Source: Chthonomonas sp035294505 (lineage in GTDB: Bacteria; Armatimonadota; Chthonomonadetes; Chthonomonadales; Chthonomonadaceae). Taken from it: a DNA stretch of 15,323 bases. The position numbers and the translations under genes were made by a program. Positions 1 through 7,283 of the stretch are shown in pieces. Numbering within the stretch: the stretch's first letter is position 1; each line of letters starts with the position of its first letter. The DNA lies in assembly GCF_035294505.1 (NCBI RefSeq), contig NZ_DATGKU010000160.1, positions 1-15,323 on the forward strand. The letters are read 5' to 3'. The notes under the pieces were generated by a model, which was given only the letters and a program-made list of their open reading frames with translations, was not told the origin of the DNA and made no database searches.

Positions 1-1
1 C

Positions 2-610
2 ACCGTGGTGCATCCCGGCGATTCGGTAACGCTTTCGTGGAAGGCACGCAACGCAGCCCATATCTATCTTGACCCCGGCAGCATTGAGATATCGCCGTTC
101 GCCGATAGCAAAACCGTGCAGGTGCCTGCCGTTCCTGGCGACGTAACCTATACCTTGCGCGTGTACGGCCAAGATGCCAATATCCCTCCGGCCGAGAAGA
201 CCCTTACCGTGCACGTGCTCCCGCCCGATCAAAGCGTGGCTTCTATCCAAAGCTTTACCTATAGCCCCAAAACGGTCTACTTCGGCTCCAAGGTCAAACT
301 GCATTGGAGCGTCGTACGTGCGGTCTCCATTACCCTCTCAACGCTCGACGGCCAGACGGTTGCTACCGATCTAGCTCCTAGCGGCTCTCTGGAGGTAACC
401 GTCAATCAGCCAACGACGTTTGTGCTTACCGCTACCGACAACACGGGCAAAGCGGTGACGAAACAGCTCGTCATCACCCCTACGCCGCCGCCCTTACCCA
501 CGCCTGGAACGCCCGGCATTGATAACAATACCGGAGGGGCTCAGCCGCCCACGGCCCCCACACCTCCGATGGGCGGCGGCAACGGCAGGCCAATGCCACC
601 TCCGCACTAG
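2..610 (+). CDS. Ig-like repeat protein, 3' end only
   Basis: The reading frame is open from the first base, so this is the C-terminal part (about 202 residues) of a longer protein whose N-terminus lies outside the window. Two beta-rich repeats are visible. The first runs from about residue 1 to 72 (HPGDSVTLSWKA...TYTLRVYG...KTLTVHV). The second runs from about 80 to 158 (SIQSFTYSPKTVYFGSKVKLHWSV...TTFVLTATDNTGKAVTKQLVI). The pattern 'G..V.L.W...' followed by 'T.Y.L...' is typical of bacterial Ig-like or PKD-like modules found in secreted and surface proteins. The last 45 residues are a low-complexity Pro/Gly/Thr tail with no membrane anchor or sorting signal. The gene converges on the dioxygenase gene, with the two stop codons 3 bases apart. 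The function of the whole protein cannot be judged from this fragment. A binding or structural extracellular role is inferred from the fold only. Confidence 0.75.
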   Translation, partial: TVVHPGDSVTLSWKARNAAHIYLDPGSIEISPFADSKTVQVPAVPGDVTYTLRVYGQDANIPPAEKTLTVHVLPPDQSVASIQSFTYSPKTVYFGSKVKLHWSVVRAVSITLSTLDGQTVATDLAPSGSLEVTVNQPTTFVLTATDNTGKAVTKQLVITPTPPPLPTPGTPGIDNNTGGAQPPTAPTPPMGGGNGRPMPPPH

Positions 611-613
611 CAT

Positions 614-1366
614 TCACATCACCCGCGGATGCTGATAGACGCTAGGAGGCGCTAACAAGGCCCGTTGCGTGGGGGTTAGGAGCGGCTCTAACTCCGCGAT
701 TCCTCGGCGGGCTTCCGGCAGAAAATAGTAGGTGTTTGCCCAGGTAAGATGCTTCGGACTGTACTTGAGGAAGAGGTTTCGGCGCTGATGCGACGCCTTC
801 CACGGCAGCGTGCCGTGCGTTAACGCCTCGGTAAAAAGAATGCAATCCCCCGCTTTCATGGGAACCTGCTGAACAAGCGGCGACTCTTTTTCCATATTTT
901 GCAGCGGGCGTGGGCAGGGGAAGTTCGCTTTATGGCTGCCGGGAATGCAGCAAAAACCGCCGGCCCCAGGAGGGATGTCGGCCAGGGCATAGGAGGCTAC
1001 GGTCAACCCGTTGTACATCTGCCCCCGATAGCAATGATAGTACTGCGCCGGATCGTAGGGCGTTCCACCACCATGCAGGTGCAAAGGGGGAGCCCCCGCA
1101 TGCGAGAAAATGGGATAATCGTGGTCTAAACGCAGCTCCGGTCCCAATAGCTCCACAAGATAGGGCAACACCCGTGGGTTGTCGAGCAAGGCGAGAAACG
1201 GCGGCCCCCACTGTAGAATGGAAGCGTACTGTTTTTGCCAGTTGGGGTCTTTTGCCTCTTGGGCATCTATCCAGGCGTTCATCTCGCGCAGAGTTTCCGA
1301 AGGGATAGCATTCTCTACCACGAGATAGCCCCACACATCGAACATGTACCTCTCTTCTTCGGTCAT
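614..1366 (-). CDS. Phytanoyl-CoA dioxygenase (PhyH) family protein
   Basis: A 250-residue protein of the PhyH branch of Fe(II)/2-oxoglutarate-dependent oxygenases, which hydroxylate small molecules or acyl-CoAs. Family signs are the aromatic N-terminus (MFDVWGYLVVENAIP), the block GLTVASYALADIPPGAGGFCCIPGSHKANFP (residues 120-150, with PGSH at 142-145), the distal metal-ligand region FTEALTHGTLPW (His184) and a following Arg pair (195-196) suited to bind the 2-oxoglutarate carboxylate. The proximal metal site is less standard. Around residues 95-101 it reads LHLHGGG rather than an obvious HxD, so the exact ligands are uncertain. Length fits single-domain bacterial PhyH proteins. The ATG start is supported by AGGAGGA at 1377-1383, 10 bases upstream, and a likely promoter lies just before. 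The substrate cannot be inferred, because the neighbours are unrelated. Confidence 0.85.
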   Translation of the reverse strand: MTEEERYMFDVWGYLVVENAIPSETLREMNAWIDAQEAKDPNWQKQYASILQWGPPFLALLDNPRVLPYLVELLGPELRLDHDYPIFSHAGAPPLHLHGGGTPYDPAQYYHCYRGQMYNGLTVASYALADIPPGAGGFCCIPGSHKANFPCPRPLQNMEKESPLVQQVPMKAGDCILFTEALTHGTLPWKASHQRRNLFLKYSPKHLTWANTYYFLPEARRGIAELEPLLTPTQRALLAPPSVYQHPRVM

Positions 1367-1403
1367 CGCTATGGCATCCTCCTATGAAGGCTTCGCTTTG
1401 GAT

Positions 1404-1432
1404 ATAGAATTAGATGCGCTTTTTTCGTTCAA
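1404..1432 (-). promoter_or_regulatory. Putative sigma-70-type promoter for the PhyH gene
   Basis: On the minus strand a -35 box TTGAAC (1427-1432) is separated by 17 bases from a -10 box TTCTAT (1404-1409). It points into the dioxygenase gene about 40 bases downstream. Spacing is ideal. Each box departs from consensus (-35 by one base, -10 by two). Confidence 0.4.
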
Positions 1433-1858
1433 ATTCCTTCTATCTCCCAATGCCTTCAAATAGGCTGTATTTTTTCTCTCCTCACCTCAAATCGTCAGGC
1501 AAACTCATCAATCTACAACCCGACCTACCAAACCGCATGCTTACCCTCCTGCAACGGTTCATCTTGCATAGGCGGGTCTACCGTTCGGTCAGTAGGGGCA
1601 ACCTATTGAGGCAACCCCTACTAAAAACTGCCATCACAGATAGTCATTCGCTGCATCGCTGAAGTTGCCGGGGCCTATAACCTGAGGGGAGCACGAACGT
1701 TTGCTTACATGGCCAATGCTCTTCCACGCGATAGAGCAGGAAGCCACCCTGTGAAGCACTCTTCCCCGTCTACCACTTCTGCGCATCCCACCAGATGTCC
1801 TGCAGTGAAGCAGAAGTCCACCTGGCGAAGAGTAAGAGGATGATAGAAGCGAAGGAAA
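1433..1858. other. Gene-free interval with one strong hairpin
   Basis: This stretch between the dioxygenase gene and the end of the TonB receptor gene holds no ORF with a credible start, ribosome-binding site or protein-like composition. The only clear structure is the hairpin at 1591-1622, described separately. The rest shows no recognisable gene remnant or RNA gene. It is either ordinary non-coding spacer or decayed sequence too far gone to identify by eye. Confidence 0.5.
1591..1622. repeat. REP-like intergenic hairpin
   Basis: AGTAGGGG (1591-1598) and CCCCTACT (1615-1622) form a perfect 8-bp stem. Inside it CCT/AGG pairs again across the loop ATTG, with symmetrical CAA/CAA internal loops. 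No T-run follows on either strand, so it is a poor intrinsic terminator. Short hairpins built on GTAGGGGCAACC-like arms are commonly dispersed in intergenic regions of some bacterial phyla. Only one copy is visible here, so the repeat status is inference. Confidence 0.45.
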
Positions 1859-1882
1859 GTTTTAGGGCTTCCTCCCTAAAAC
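1859..1882 (-). terminator. Stem-loop terminator overlapping the TonB receptor stop codon
   Basis: A perfect 9-bp inverted repeat (GTTTTAGGG / CCCTAAAAC) with a 6-base loop. On the minus strand it starts inside the last codons of the receptor gene and contains its TAG stop. It is followed by only three T residues, so termination may be weak. Placement at the gene end supports the role. Confidence 0.5.
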
Positions 1883-3834
1883 CTGCCTGAGAGCGCCAAA
1901 TAGGCCACTGTACGAATCGGCGTAATGATGGCCGGCATGCCCGGAGGCGGTGATGAGGTTGGCTCCTCAATATGGTGATCGGCAAAGAGATTGTGCACGA
2001 TGAAGTCGAGCCTCCAAGGGTCTTTACCACGTTTCAGTTTATACCCCAGCCGAAGGTCCATAGCCACGTAGGCCGGTGCCACCGCCGGTGGGGCGCCCAT
2101 ACCGACGATCGTGGATGTCCCGACGAAACGTATTCCGACAAAGCCATCCCAACGATCTCCTAATATCCCATCAAGTGCGAGATTCGCTTGATGATTCGGG
2201 GCATTGTTCATCGGGTGTTCCTCATTATAGGCGTAGTTAAACTGCATGCGAATGTTTTTAGTGATCTGAAAGCCTGAATCGAATTCTAATCCGTAGATGT
2301 TGGTGTTGCCCATATTCATGAATTGAAACGTGGAGGGTATACCAGGCGGGTAGGGTGGGGAGGGCTGGAAGGCGATAGGAGCTACACCGATAAGGTTCTG
2401 AACGCGATTGTAATAGCTATTTATCTCAACAAAGCTATCTCCGAACTCTTTGCGCCAATCAAGCTCGAAACCGCTAAGAGTTACCGGTTTCAGATGGGGG
2501 TTGCCGAGAGAGAGAGCGGTAAGCCCAGGACCAAGCGACATGCTGCTGTGAGTATATAGCCCTAGTAGGGTCGGCGCTTGAAAGGCCCTACCAAAGGCAA
2601 AACGCAATATCTGTCTTGCACCCAACTGTTTTAGCAGAGTGATGCGTGGAGAAAAGGTGGCCCCATAGGCGGTGGCGTCGTCAAAGCGCAATCCAAGATA
2701 AACACGCCAGGTTTTCGCAAAAAGTTGCTCATCTTGTGCATAGAGACCAAAAAGGTCTTGATAATGTTCTCCTGGCAGTACAAGGTCGGAATGAAACACC
2801 GTATGGCTCCAAGCCAAACCATACACCATTGTATTTTTGTGAGAGAGAGTATTTTGCTTCTGAACCTCACCTTCGAAGAGATGCGATTGATTGATGTTCG
2901 TATTCTCCGAAGTAGACTTAAAATCGGAATAGCTGATACGGGCGTCAAAGGGATTGCTGCCTGTAGGCTCCTCATAGCGAAGGACTATATAGGGATTATG
3001 AGAGGTGATGGCCGGAAAGTAAGCAGCGGACGGATAGATATTGCCACTCGATTCGACATCGCCGGCTTGAAGCCGCAAGTCGCTTTTCCCTAGTTTGTGT
3101 TCTGCATCTATTCCGATGAAAGGGGTCGCATAGTTATCTCGCGCCCCCGTCGCTCCGCCGGATCCAAAACCGCCGGTGTGGTTATAGGCGAAAGTAAGTG
3201 CGACGGAGTTATCATGTCGATCGGCAGCCGAGGCGATCAATTCATCATAGTCGCTTTTATATCCGCCGAGTACCGTGCGCACATGTAGATTCGACTTTCC
3301 ATCAGCAAGCTCGGCGGGTGTTTTCGTGATGATATTGATGACGCCGTTGAAGGCATTGGCGCCGTAAAGTGAGGAGCCGGGTCCGCTAACTACCTCAATC
3401 CGTTTAATTTGGCTGATTAAAAGCGGCGCTATATTCCAAAAAAGGCTACCGGTTAGTTGGTCGTTAAGAGGGCGATTATCTAACAGCACAAGCACCGTGC
3501 TAGCTACTTGCGAGGTAAGGCCTCGAATAGAGATATTGGCTACATCGCCGTTGAATTCGGCTACGTTTACCCCCACGGCATAGCGGAGTGCATCTAATAG
3601 CGTTACCACGCCGTGTCGCCGTAGCTCATCGGCCGTTATTACGGTGACAGCGGCCGGTGATTGGTTGATCGGCTGTTCCGTTCGCGCTGCGGTTACCACC
3701 GTTTGTGGGCCGGCAAATAACAACTCATTACTTACAGAGGTTGTTGTGTAGCTTGCCATCGGGAGCGCCTCGCCTCCCATCGCGCCGATCGCAAAGCAAA
3801 GGCTCAAAAACGCTAGTGTAAAGTTCCTGTGCAC
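1876..3834 (-). CDS. TonB-dependent outer-membrane receptor
   Basis: A beta-barrel receptor for TonB/ExbBD-energised uptake across the outer membrane. I place the start at the GTG at 3834 (652 residues), because GGAGG (3845-3849) lies 10 bases upstream and the product then opens with a signal peptide (MHRNFTLAFLSLCFAIGA). The in-frame ATG at 3867 has no ribosome-binding site. The plug domain covers about residues 43-173 (QTVVTAARTEQPINQSPAAVTVIT ... RIEVVSGPGSSLYGANAFNGVINIITKTP). The rest is a barrel of alternating aromatic strands ending in ALSGRF, with the C-terminal Phe used for BAM insertion. The substrate is unknown: the plug resembles the siderophore/vitamin B12 group, but no transporter, TonB or regulator gene is adjacent. 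Length matches typical 600-700 residue receptors. Transcription probably ends at the stem-loop overlapping the stop. Confidence 0.93.
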   Translation of the reverse strand: MHRNFTLAFLSLCFAIGAMGGEALPMASYTTTSVSNELLFAGPQTVVTAARTEQPINQSPAAVTVITADELRRHGVVTLLDALRYAVGVNVAEFNGDVANISIRGLTSQVASTVLVLLDNRPLNDQLTGSLFWNIAPLLISQIKRIEVVSGPGSSLYGANAFNGVINIITKTPAELADGKSNLHVRTVLGGYKSDYDELIASAADRHDNSVALTFAYNHTGGFGSGGATGARDNYATPFIGIDAEHKLGKSDLRLQAGDVESSGNIYPSAAYFPAITSHNPYIVLRYEEPTGSNPFDARISYSDFKSTSENTNINQSHLFEGEVQKQNTLSHKNTMVYGLAWSHTVFHSDLVLPGEHYQDLFGLYAQDEQLFAKTWRVYLGLRFDDATAYGATFSPRITLLKQLGARQILRFAFGRAFQAPTLLGLYTHSSMSLGPGLTALSLGNPHLKPVTLSGFELDWRKEFGDSFVEINSYYNRVQNLIGVAPIAFQPSPPYPPGIPSTFQFMNMGNTNIYGLEFDSGFQITKNIRMQFNYAYNEEHPMNNAPNHQANLALDGILGDRWDGFVGIRFVGTSTIVGMGAPPAVAPAYVAMDLRLGYKLKRGKDPWRLDFIVHNLFADHHIEEPTSSPPPGMPAIITPIRTVAYLALSGRF

Positions 3835-3849
3835 TAAAACTCGTCCTCC

Positions 3850-4046
3850 GTTGTTTTTAGGGAGCATCTAGCTTGCTCTGGCAAAGAATTTTCGGCGTCT
3901 GTGCCCGTATTTTTAGGAGGATTTTAAAGTGTTAGTAAAAAAGTAGATTTATTCAAAATGGAGTTGTAAATTAATTCAACAATTCTCATGAAAGCAAGGT
4001 GTAGTTTGAAGGAATAGAGGTGATTTTAAAGAGGATTTGCAATCGT
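3850..4046 (-). promoter_or_regulatory. AT-rich upstream region of the TonB receptor gene
   Basis: About 200 bases between the M28 gene end and the receptor start, noticeably richer in A/T than the flanking genes and without an ORF. On the minus strand, a GTTG...CAAC inverted pair with an AATTAATT core lies at about 3965-3982 and could be an operator. No convincing -35/-10 pair with good spacing was found. Placement makes it the promoter region of the receptor gene, but specific sites are uncertain. Confidence 0.3.
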
Positions 4047-5165
4047 TTAATTTGCGGTTTCTGTATAAATGACGCGGGCGATGGTGTCGCCTACAGCCTT
4101 GAGCGACTTTACAGAACAGTGAGCCACATCGTCCTCTAGTGTGTGCCAAGGCCTATATTCTCCAACGATGGGGTGATTGGGGTCGGGCAAAGGCTGTATA
4201 AGATCAATAGTGGCGATATGGCCTTGTGTATTCATGGCGAGGTGGTCGTCGTCTATATCCACCGTTTGGCCGGTATCCCGAACGAAAATGTCGCTGTAGC
4301 CCAGCACCTGGGCCGTTCCGAAGACGCGATCGTTGATGTCGGGGGCATACATCATAGAGTTTTGTTCTGGGTAGATGCGCATATCCTTCCCACCCACCAT
4401 ATCGAGCAGAATGCCGTAGGCCGGGTGCCCAAAGCGGGGGTCTTCGGTGTAATGGGTAGCGAAATAGCGTGATCCAAGTTCGACGCCATCCCCTTTAAAA
4501 TCGTTAGCCTCGAAATCGCCGTAGTCTTCGCCGTCGTCCAGCAGTAACAACACGCCTACAGGTGGGTGCTGCTTGTGGAACAGCTTGGCCAACTCCAAAA
4601 GCACGGCCACACCGGAGGCGCCATCGTTGGCGCCGGGGATGGGTGCCAGCCGGTTCCACCCGTGCGGGCCGTATTTAAAGGGGCCTTTGGCCAGCTCCGA
4701 GGAGTAAGGCCCGTCCGCCACCGGTCGCGTATCCCAATGGGCCATCAACAAAACGGGGTGTTGGGCGGGGCGAGTCTGCCCTTTGGCGTAGAAGATGCCG
4801 ATTACATTGGTTACCGGCATATCGCGGTAGAAAAAGCGCTGCTCTACGGTGACGTCGGCGTATTTTTGCATCTCATCACGAAGAAACTGAAGCGTTTTGG
4901 TATGAGCCTCCGTGCCGAGATACCGTGGGCCGAAATCCACCTGCTTTTTCAGCAACGTAAAGGCCTCTTCGGCATCGAAGGAGGGATAGCTAATAGCTTC
5001 TGCTGCGTCGTTTGAAGGAGAAGTCTGCAGCGATGTGGGGCTTGGAGCCGCCGGAGAGGCTATCGCTTTGGTGGAGGAATCCCCTTGATGGCAGCCCGGC
5101 AAGAGCGAAAAGAGAAACAGGGCTGCCAAACCGTGCTTTAGATACTCAGCTCCCGTTTTCCACAA
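4047..5165 (-). CDS. M28-family Zn-peptidase / glutaminyl-cyclase-like lipoprotein
   Basis: A 372-residue exported protein. The N-terminus has a hydrophobic segment ending in LLPGC (Cys25), a lipobox for membrane anchoring, then a Ser/Ala/Pro-rich linker to about residue 60. The catalytic domain has the M28 metal ligands in order: His143 and Asp145 in MAHWD, Asp181 in PGANDGASG, Glu213 in DDGED, Asp255 in LLDMVGG and His341 in RPWHT. The motifs PGANDGASGVAVLLELA, ELGSRYFA, PEQNS and DDDHLAM resemble glutaminyl-peptide cyclotransferases more than broad aminopeptidases. The product may therefore form N-terminal pyroglutamate or trim peptides in the periplasm. The start is a TTG preceded by AAGGAGAGG, and the gene overlaps the preceding one by 20 bases, indicating translational coupling in the prfB operon. 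Catalytic class is confident; cyclase versus peptidase is not settled. Confidence 0.88.
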   Translation of the reverse strand: MWKTGAEYLKHGLAALFLFSLLPGCHQGDSSTKAIASPAAPSPTSLQTSPSNDAAEAISYPSFDAEEAFTLLKKQVDFGPRYLGTEAHTKTLQFLRDEMQKYADVTVEQRFFYRDMPVTNVIGIFYAKGQTRPAQHPVLLMAHWDTRPVADGPYSSELAKGPFKYGPHGWNRLAPIPGANDGASGVAVLLELAKLFHKQHPPVGVLLLLDDGEDYGDFEANDFKGDGVELGSRYFATHYTEDPRFGHPAYGILLDMVGGKDMRIYPEQNSMMYAPDINDRVFGTAQVLGYSDIFVRDTGQTVDIDDDHLAMNTQGHIATIDLIQPLPDPNHPIVGEYRPWHTLEDDVAHCSVKSLKAVGDTIARVIYTETAN

Positions 5166-5874
5166 GGCGGTCCTCTCCTTTGGTGATGACAGGATGGGTC
5201 TTAAGATAGCTCTTGATGGCCTGCTCCAAGGTGGTATCGAGGGTTTGCACGATGTCGCTCTTATCCCAATACTTAAAATAGGCCAGGGCGCCGTTGGCCA
5301 AAGTCAGCGGCATCGCCACCCGGTAGGTTTGATTATCCACCAGTGGCTGCCCGCCGATGCGAACGGAGACAATGCGCCCTTGTTCCTCCGCATTCGGCTC
5401 GATGGTCACCGTGAGACCGGAGAACTGGAGGAAACTGCTGTTCTCCTGCGGATAGAGGAGGAAGGCGTGCGCCAGGGCGCGCCGAATTTGCGCACCCGTT
5501 AGCTTGACCACGGCGATGGTTTCGCTGCGGAAATCGAGCATCTGCACCACGTCGTTTGGATTGAAACTGCCCGGGGAGATGGCAGAGGCATCCGAGCGAA
5601 ACGAGGCCGCCGGAATGAAAGCCGCATCAGCATGGGCAGCTTCCCGCAGGGCATCCGCCACCAGACCTCCTAAGGCGGTCTCTTGCGAGCCTATCTTATC
5701 AACCGAAAGCGCTACCTCGGTGCGATAGGCCGTTGCGGCGGCCACGGGCGTAGCGCTCTCTTTGGGAGGTTTTGCGGTGGGTGGGGCCGCGCCATAGGCC
5801 GGCAAGAGACCAACAAGCCCCATACCAAAGCCCAACAGACGCAACCCCGTCTTTATACCACCTAAGGGTTTCAT
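5146..5874 (-). CDS. Stand-alone 5'-nucleotidase C-terminal domain protein, secreted
   Basis: A 242-residue protein with a signal peptide (MKPLGGIKTGLRLLGFGMGL, likely cleavage after AYGA near residue 29). A domain then matches the C-terminal substrate-binding half of UshA/5'-nucleotidases: ETALGGLVADALREAA (65-80), SFRSDASAISPGSFNPNDVVQMLDF (91-115), VKLTGAQIRRALAHAF (123-138) and SSFLQFSGLTVTIEP (146-160). The N-terminal metallophosphatase domain with its Asp/His metal ligands is absent. The protein therefore should not hydrolyse nucleotides alone and may bind nucleotides or related ligands, or partner with another enzyme. The ATG at 5874 is chosen because GAGGAG lies just before it; it sits only 2 bases after the prfB stop. 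An upstream in-frame start at 5910 would lie inside prfB and give a worse signal peptide. Co-transcription with prfB and the M28 lipoprotein gene is likely. Confidence 0.8.
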   Translation of the reverse strand: MKPLGGIKTGLRLLGFGMGLVGLLPAYGAAPPTAKPPKESATPVAAATAYRTEVALSVDKIGSQETALGGLVADALREAAHADAAFIPAASFRSDASAISPGSFNPNDVVQMLDFRSETIAVVKLTGAQIRRALAHAFLLYPQENSSFLQFSGLTVTIEPNAEEQGRIVSVRIGGQPLVDNQTYRVAMPLTLANGALAYFKYWDKSDIVQTLDTTLEQAIKSYLKTHPVITKGEDRLVENGS

Positions 5875-5876
5875 TT

Positions 5877-6999
5877 CTAACTCCTCTGCTCCACAGGGCG
5901 CCTCAGCCACTGTAGGTAGGCCTGCAAAAAGCCGTCCAGATCGCCGTTCAATACCCTGTTGACATCGCTGGTCTCGTAGCCCGTGCGATGGTCTTTCACT
6001 AGAGTATACGGGTGAAGAACGTACGATCTATCCTGATTTCCCCATTCGTTGGCCTTGGTCGCCCCTCGCAGATTCGCAAGGCGTTGCTGCTGCTGCTGTT
6101 GCTGCAGGTCGTAAAGGCGTGCCCGCAGCACCTGCATGGCAACGGCGCGATTTTGATGCTGCGAACGCTCGTTTTGGCAGGTCACCACAATGCCGGTAGG
6201 AATATGGGTAATGCGAACCGCCGATTCGGTTTTGTTTACATGTTGTCCGCCCGCCCCACTCGAGCGGTAGTAGTCTATGCGGAGGTCGTCTGGGGCTATC
6301 TCCACCTCGGCCTCCTCGCCGAGATCGGGCAACACGATGACACGGGCAAAGGAGGTCTGTCGCCGCTTATTGGCATCGAAAGGCGAGATGCGCACAAGCC
6401 GATGTACCCCTCGTTCGGACTTGAGGTAGCCGTAGGCGTTGCGGCCACGAACCAGAAAAGTGGTGCTTTTCAGACCGGCCACATCAGCCTCGCTCTCCTC
6501 CACGATCTCGGTGGTATAGCCGTGTGTCTCTGCCCACTTCAAGTACATTCTTTGCAGCATGGTAACCCAGTCGCAGGCATCGGTACCGCCGGCGCCGGCC
6601 TCGATCTCGACAATGGCATCGGCGGCGTCGTGTTCCCCGGAGAGCAGGGTCTCTAGCTCCAGACGCTCGATTTCGGCGATGGCCTTTCGGGTTTCGGTTT
6701 CAAACTCCCTCAAAGCGTCCGCATCCGGCTCTGGCTGCTCGGCAAGCAACTCTCCGTAGGCTTCGAGGTCGGCGATACGCCGTTGGAGCTGCTGAAAAGG
6801 CTCGATGGCCTCTTTCGCCTGATTCAGTTTTTGAAGCAGGGTTCGCGCTCTTTCGGGGTCTTCCCAAAGATTGGACGCGCTCGCCTCCTCTTCTAGCCGT
6901 TGGATTTCAGCCTCTTTTCGGGCGTAGTCAAAGATGCCCTCCGAGTTCGTTCAGGCGGGCACGTAGTTCGTGAACTTCACGCTGAAGCTCTTCTAACAT
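5877..6999 (-). CDS. prfB: Peptide chain release factor 2 (programmed +1 frameshift)
   Basis: RF2 recognises UGA and UAA stop codons and triggers release of the finished peptide. Translation starts at the ATG at 6997-6999 after AAGGAAAGG, reads 23 codons to CTT, meets an in-frame TGA (6928-6930) and must slip +1 to continue with GAC TAC GCC, giving about 373 residues (E. coli RF2 has 365). With this numbering the stop-codon-reading SPF tripeptide falls at 205-207 and the catalytic GGQ at 250-252 (SSGAGGQHVNKTES), the same numbers as in E. coli. This strongly confirms both the start and the frameshift. A run of seven Gln codons (6084-6104) lies in the C-terminal helical region. The gene heads an operon with the nucleotidase-like and M28 genes. 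A possible -10 box TATACT (7070-7075, minus strand) lies about 70 bases upstream, without a good -35. Confidence 0.97.
6927..6942 (-). promoter_or_regulatory. prfB programmed frameshift site
   Basis: Minus-strand sequence GGAGGGCATCTTTGAC. A Shine-Dalgarno-like GGAGGG sits 3 bases before the slippery CTT followed by TGA C, the same geometry as the E. coli prfB site. The anti-SD pairing pushes the ribosome +1 when RF2 is scarce, so RF2 autoregulates its own synthesis. Confidence 0.96.
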
Positions 7000-7166
7000 C
7001 CTTTTCCTTTCCTTAAATAGTTGGACAACCCTATCGGGGCGAAAGTTTCGTCAGCGAAATCGCCTTTGAAGTATACCCTTGGCGCTCAAAAACCACGGTT
7101 TCCTTTTACTCTCTACGCAAGGGCGATGCCAGAGATCGCTTCAAGAGCGGAGGTGAAAACGGCCGG

Positions 7167-7195
7167 TTGACTTTTTAGGGAGAAAGAAGTATCAT
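7167..7195 (+). promoter_or_regulatory. Sigma-70-type promoter for the fasciclin gene
   Basis: -35 TTGACT (7167-7172), 17-base spacer, -10 TATCAT (7190-7195). Both boxes are close to consensus with ideal spacing. The expected transcript has a leader of about 80 bases before the ATG at 7284. Confidence 0.65.
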
Positions 7196-7283
7196 CAGAT
7201 AATAATATCAGGAACCGATAATATATTTGAAAACGTAGAAAGGGTGAGCTAGGCTCAATTCAGCACGAAGGAGTTCTGCTAAC

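Noticed and set aside
1414..1662. 82-codon + strand ORF in the gap after the PhyH gene
   Set aside because: No ribosome-binding site, no recognisable domain, and it runs across the strong hairpin at 1591-1622. It looks like chance.
1770..2030. 86-codon - strand ORF with a hydrophobic tail downstream of the TonB receptor
   Set aside because: Its first half is a shadow of the receptor gene in another frame, and no start or ribosome-binding site exists for the tail alone.
3835..3867. Start of the TonB receptor at the ATG at 3867
   Set aside because: No ribosome-binding site upstream, whereas GGAGG sits 10 bases before the GTG at 3834, which also gives a cleaner signal peptide.
6012..6656. 214-codon + strand ORF antisense to prfB
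   Set aside because: It overlaps a certain gene on the opposite strand, has no domain and reflects codon bias of the real gene.
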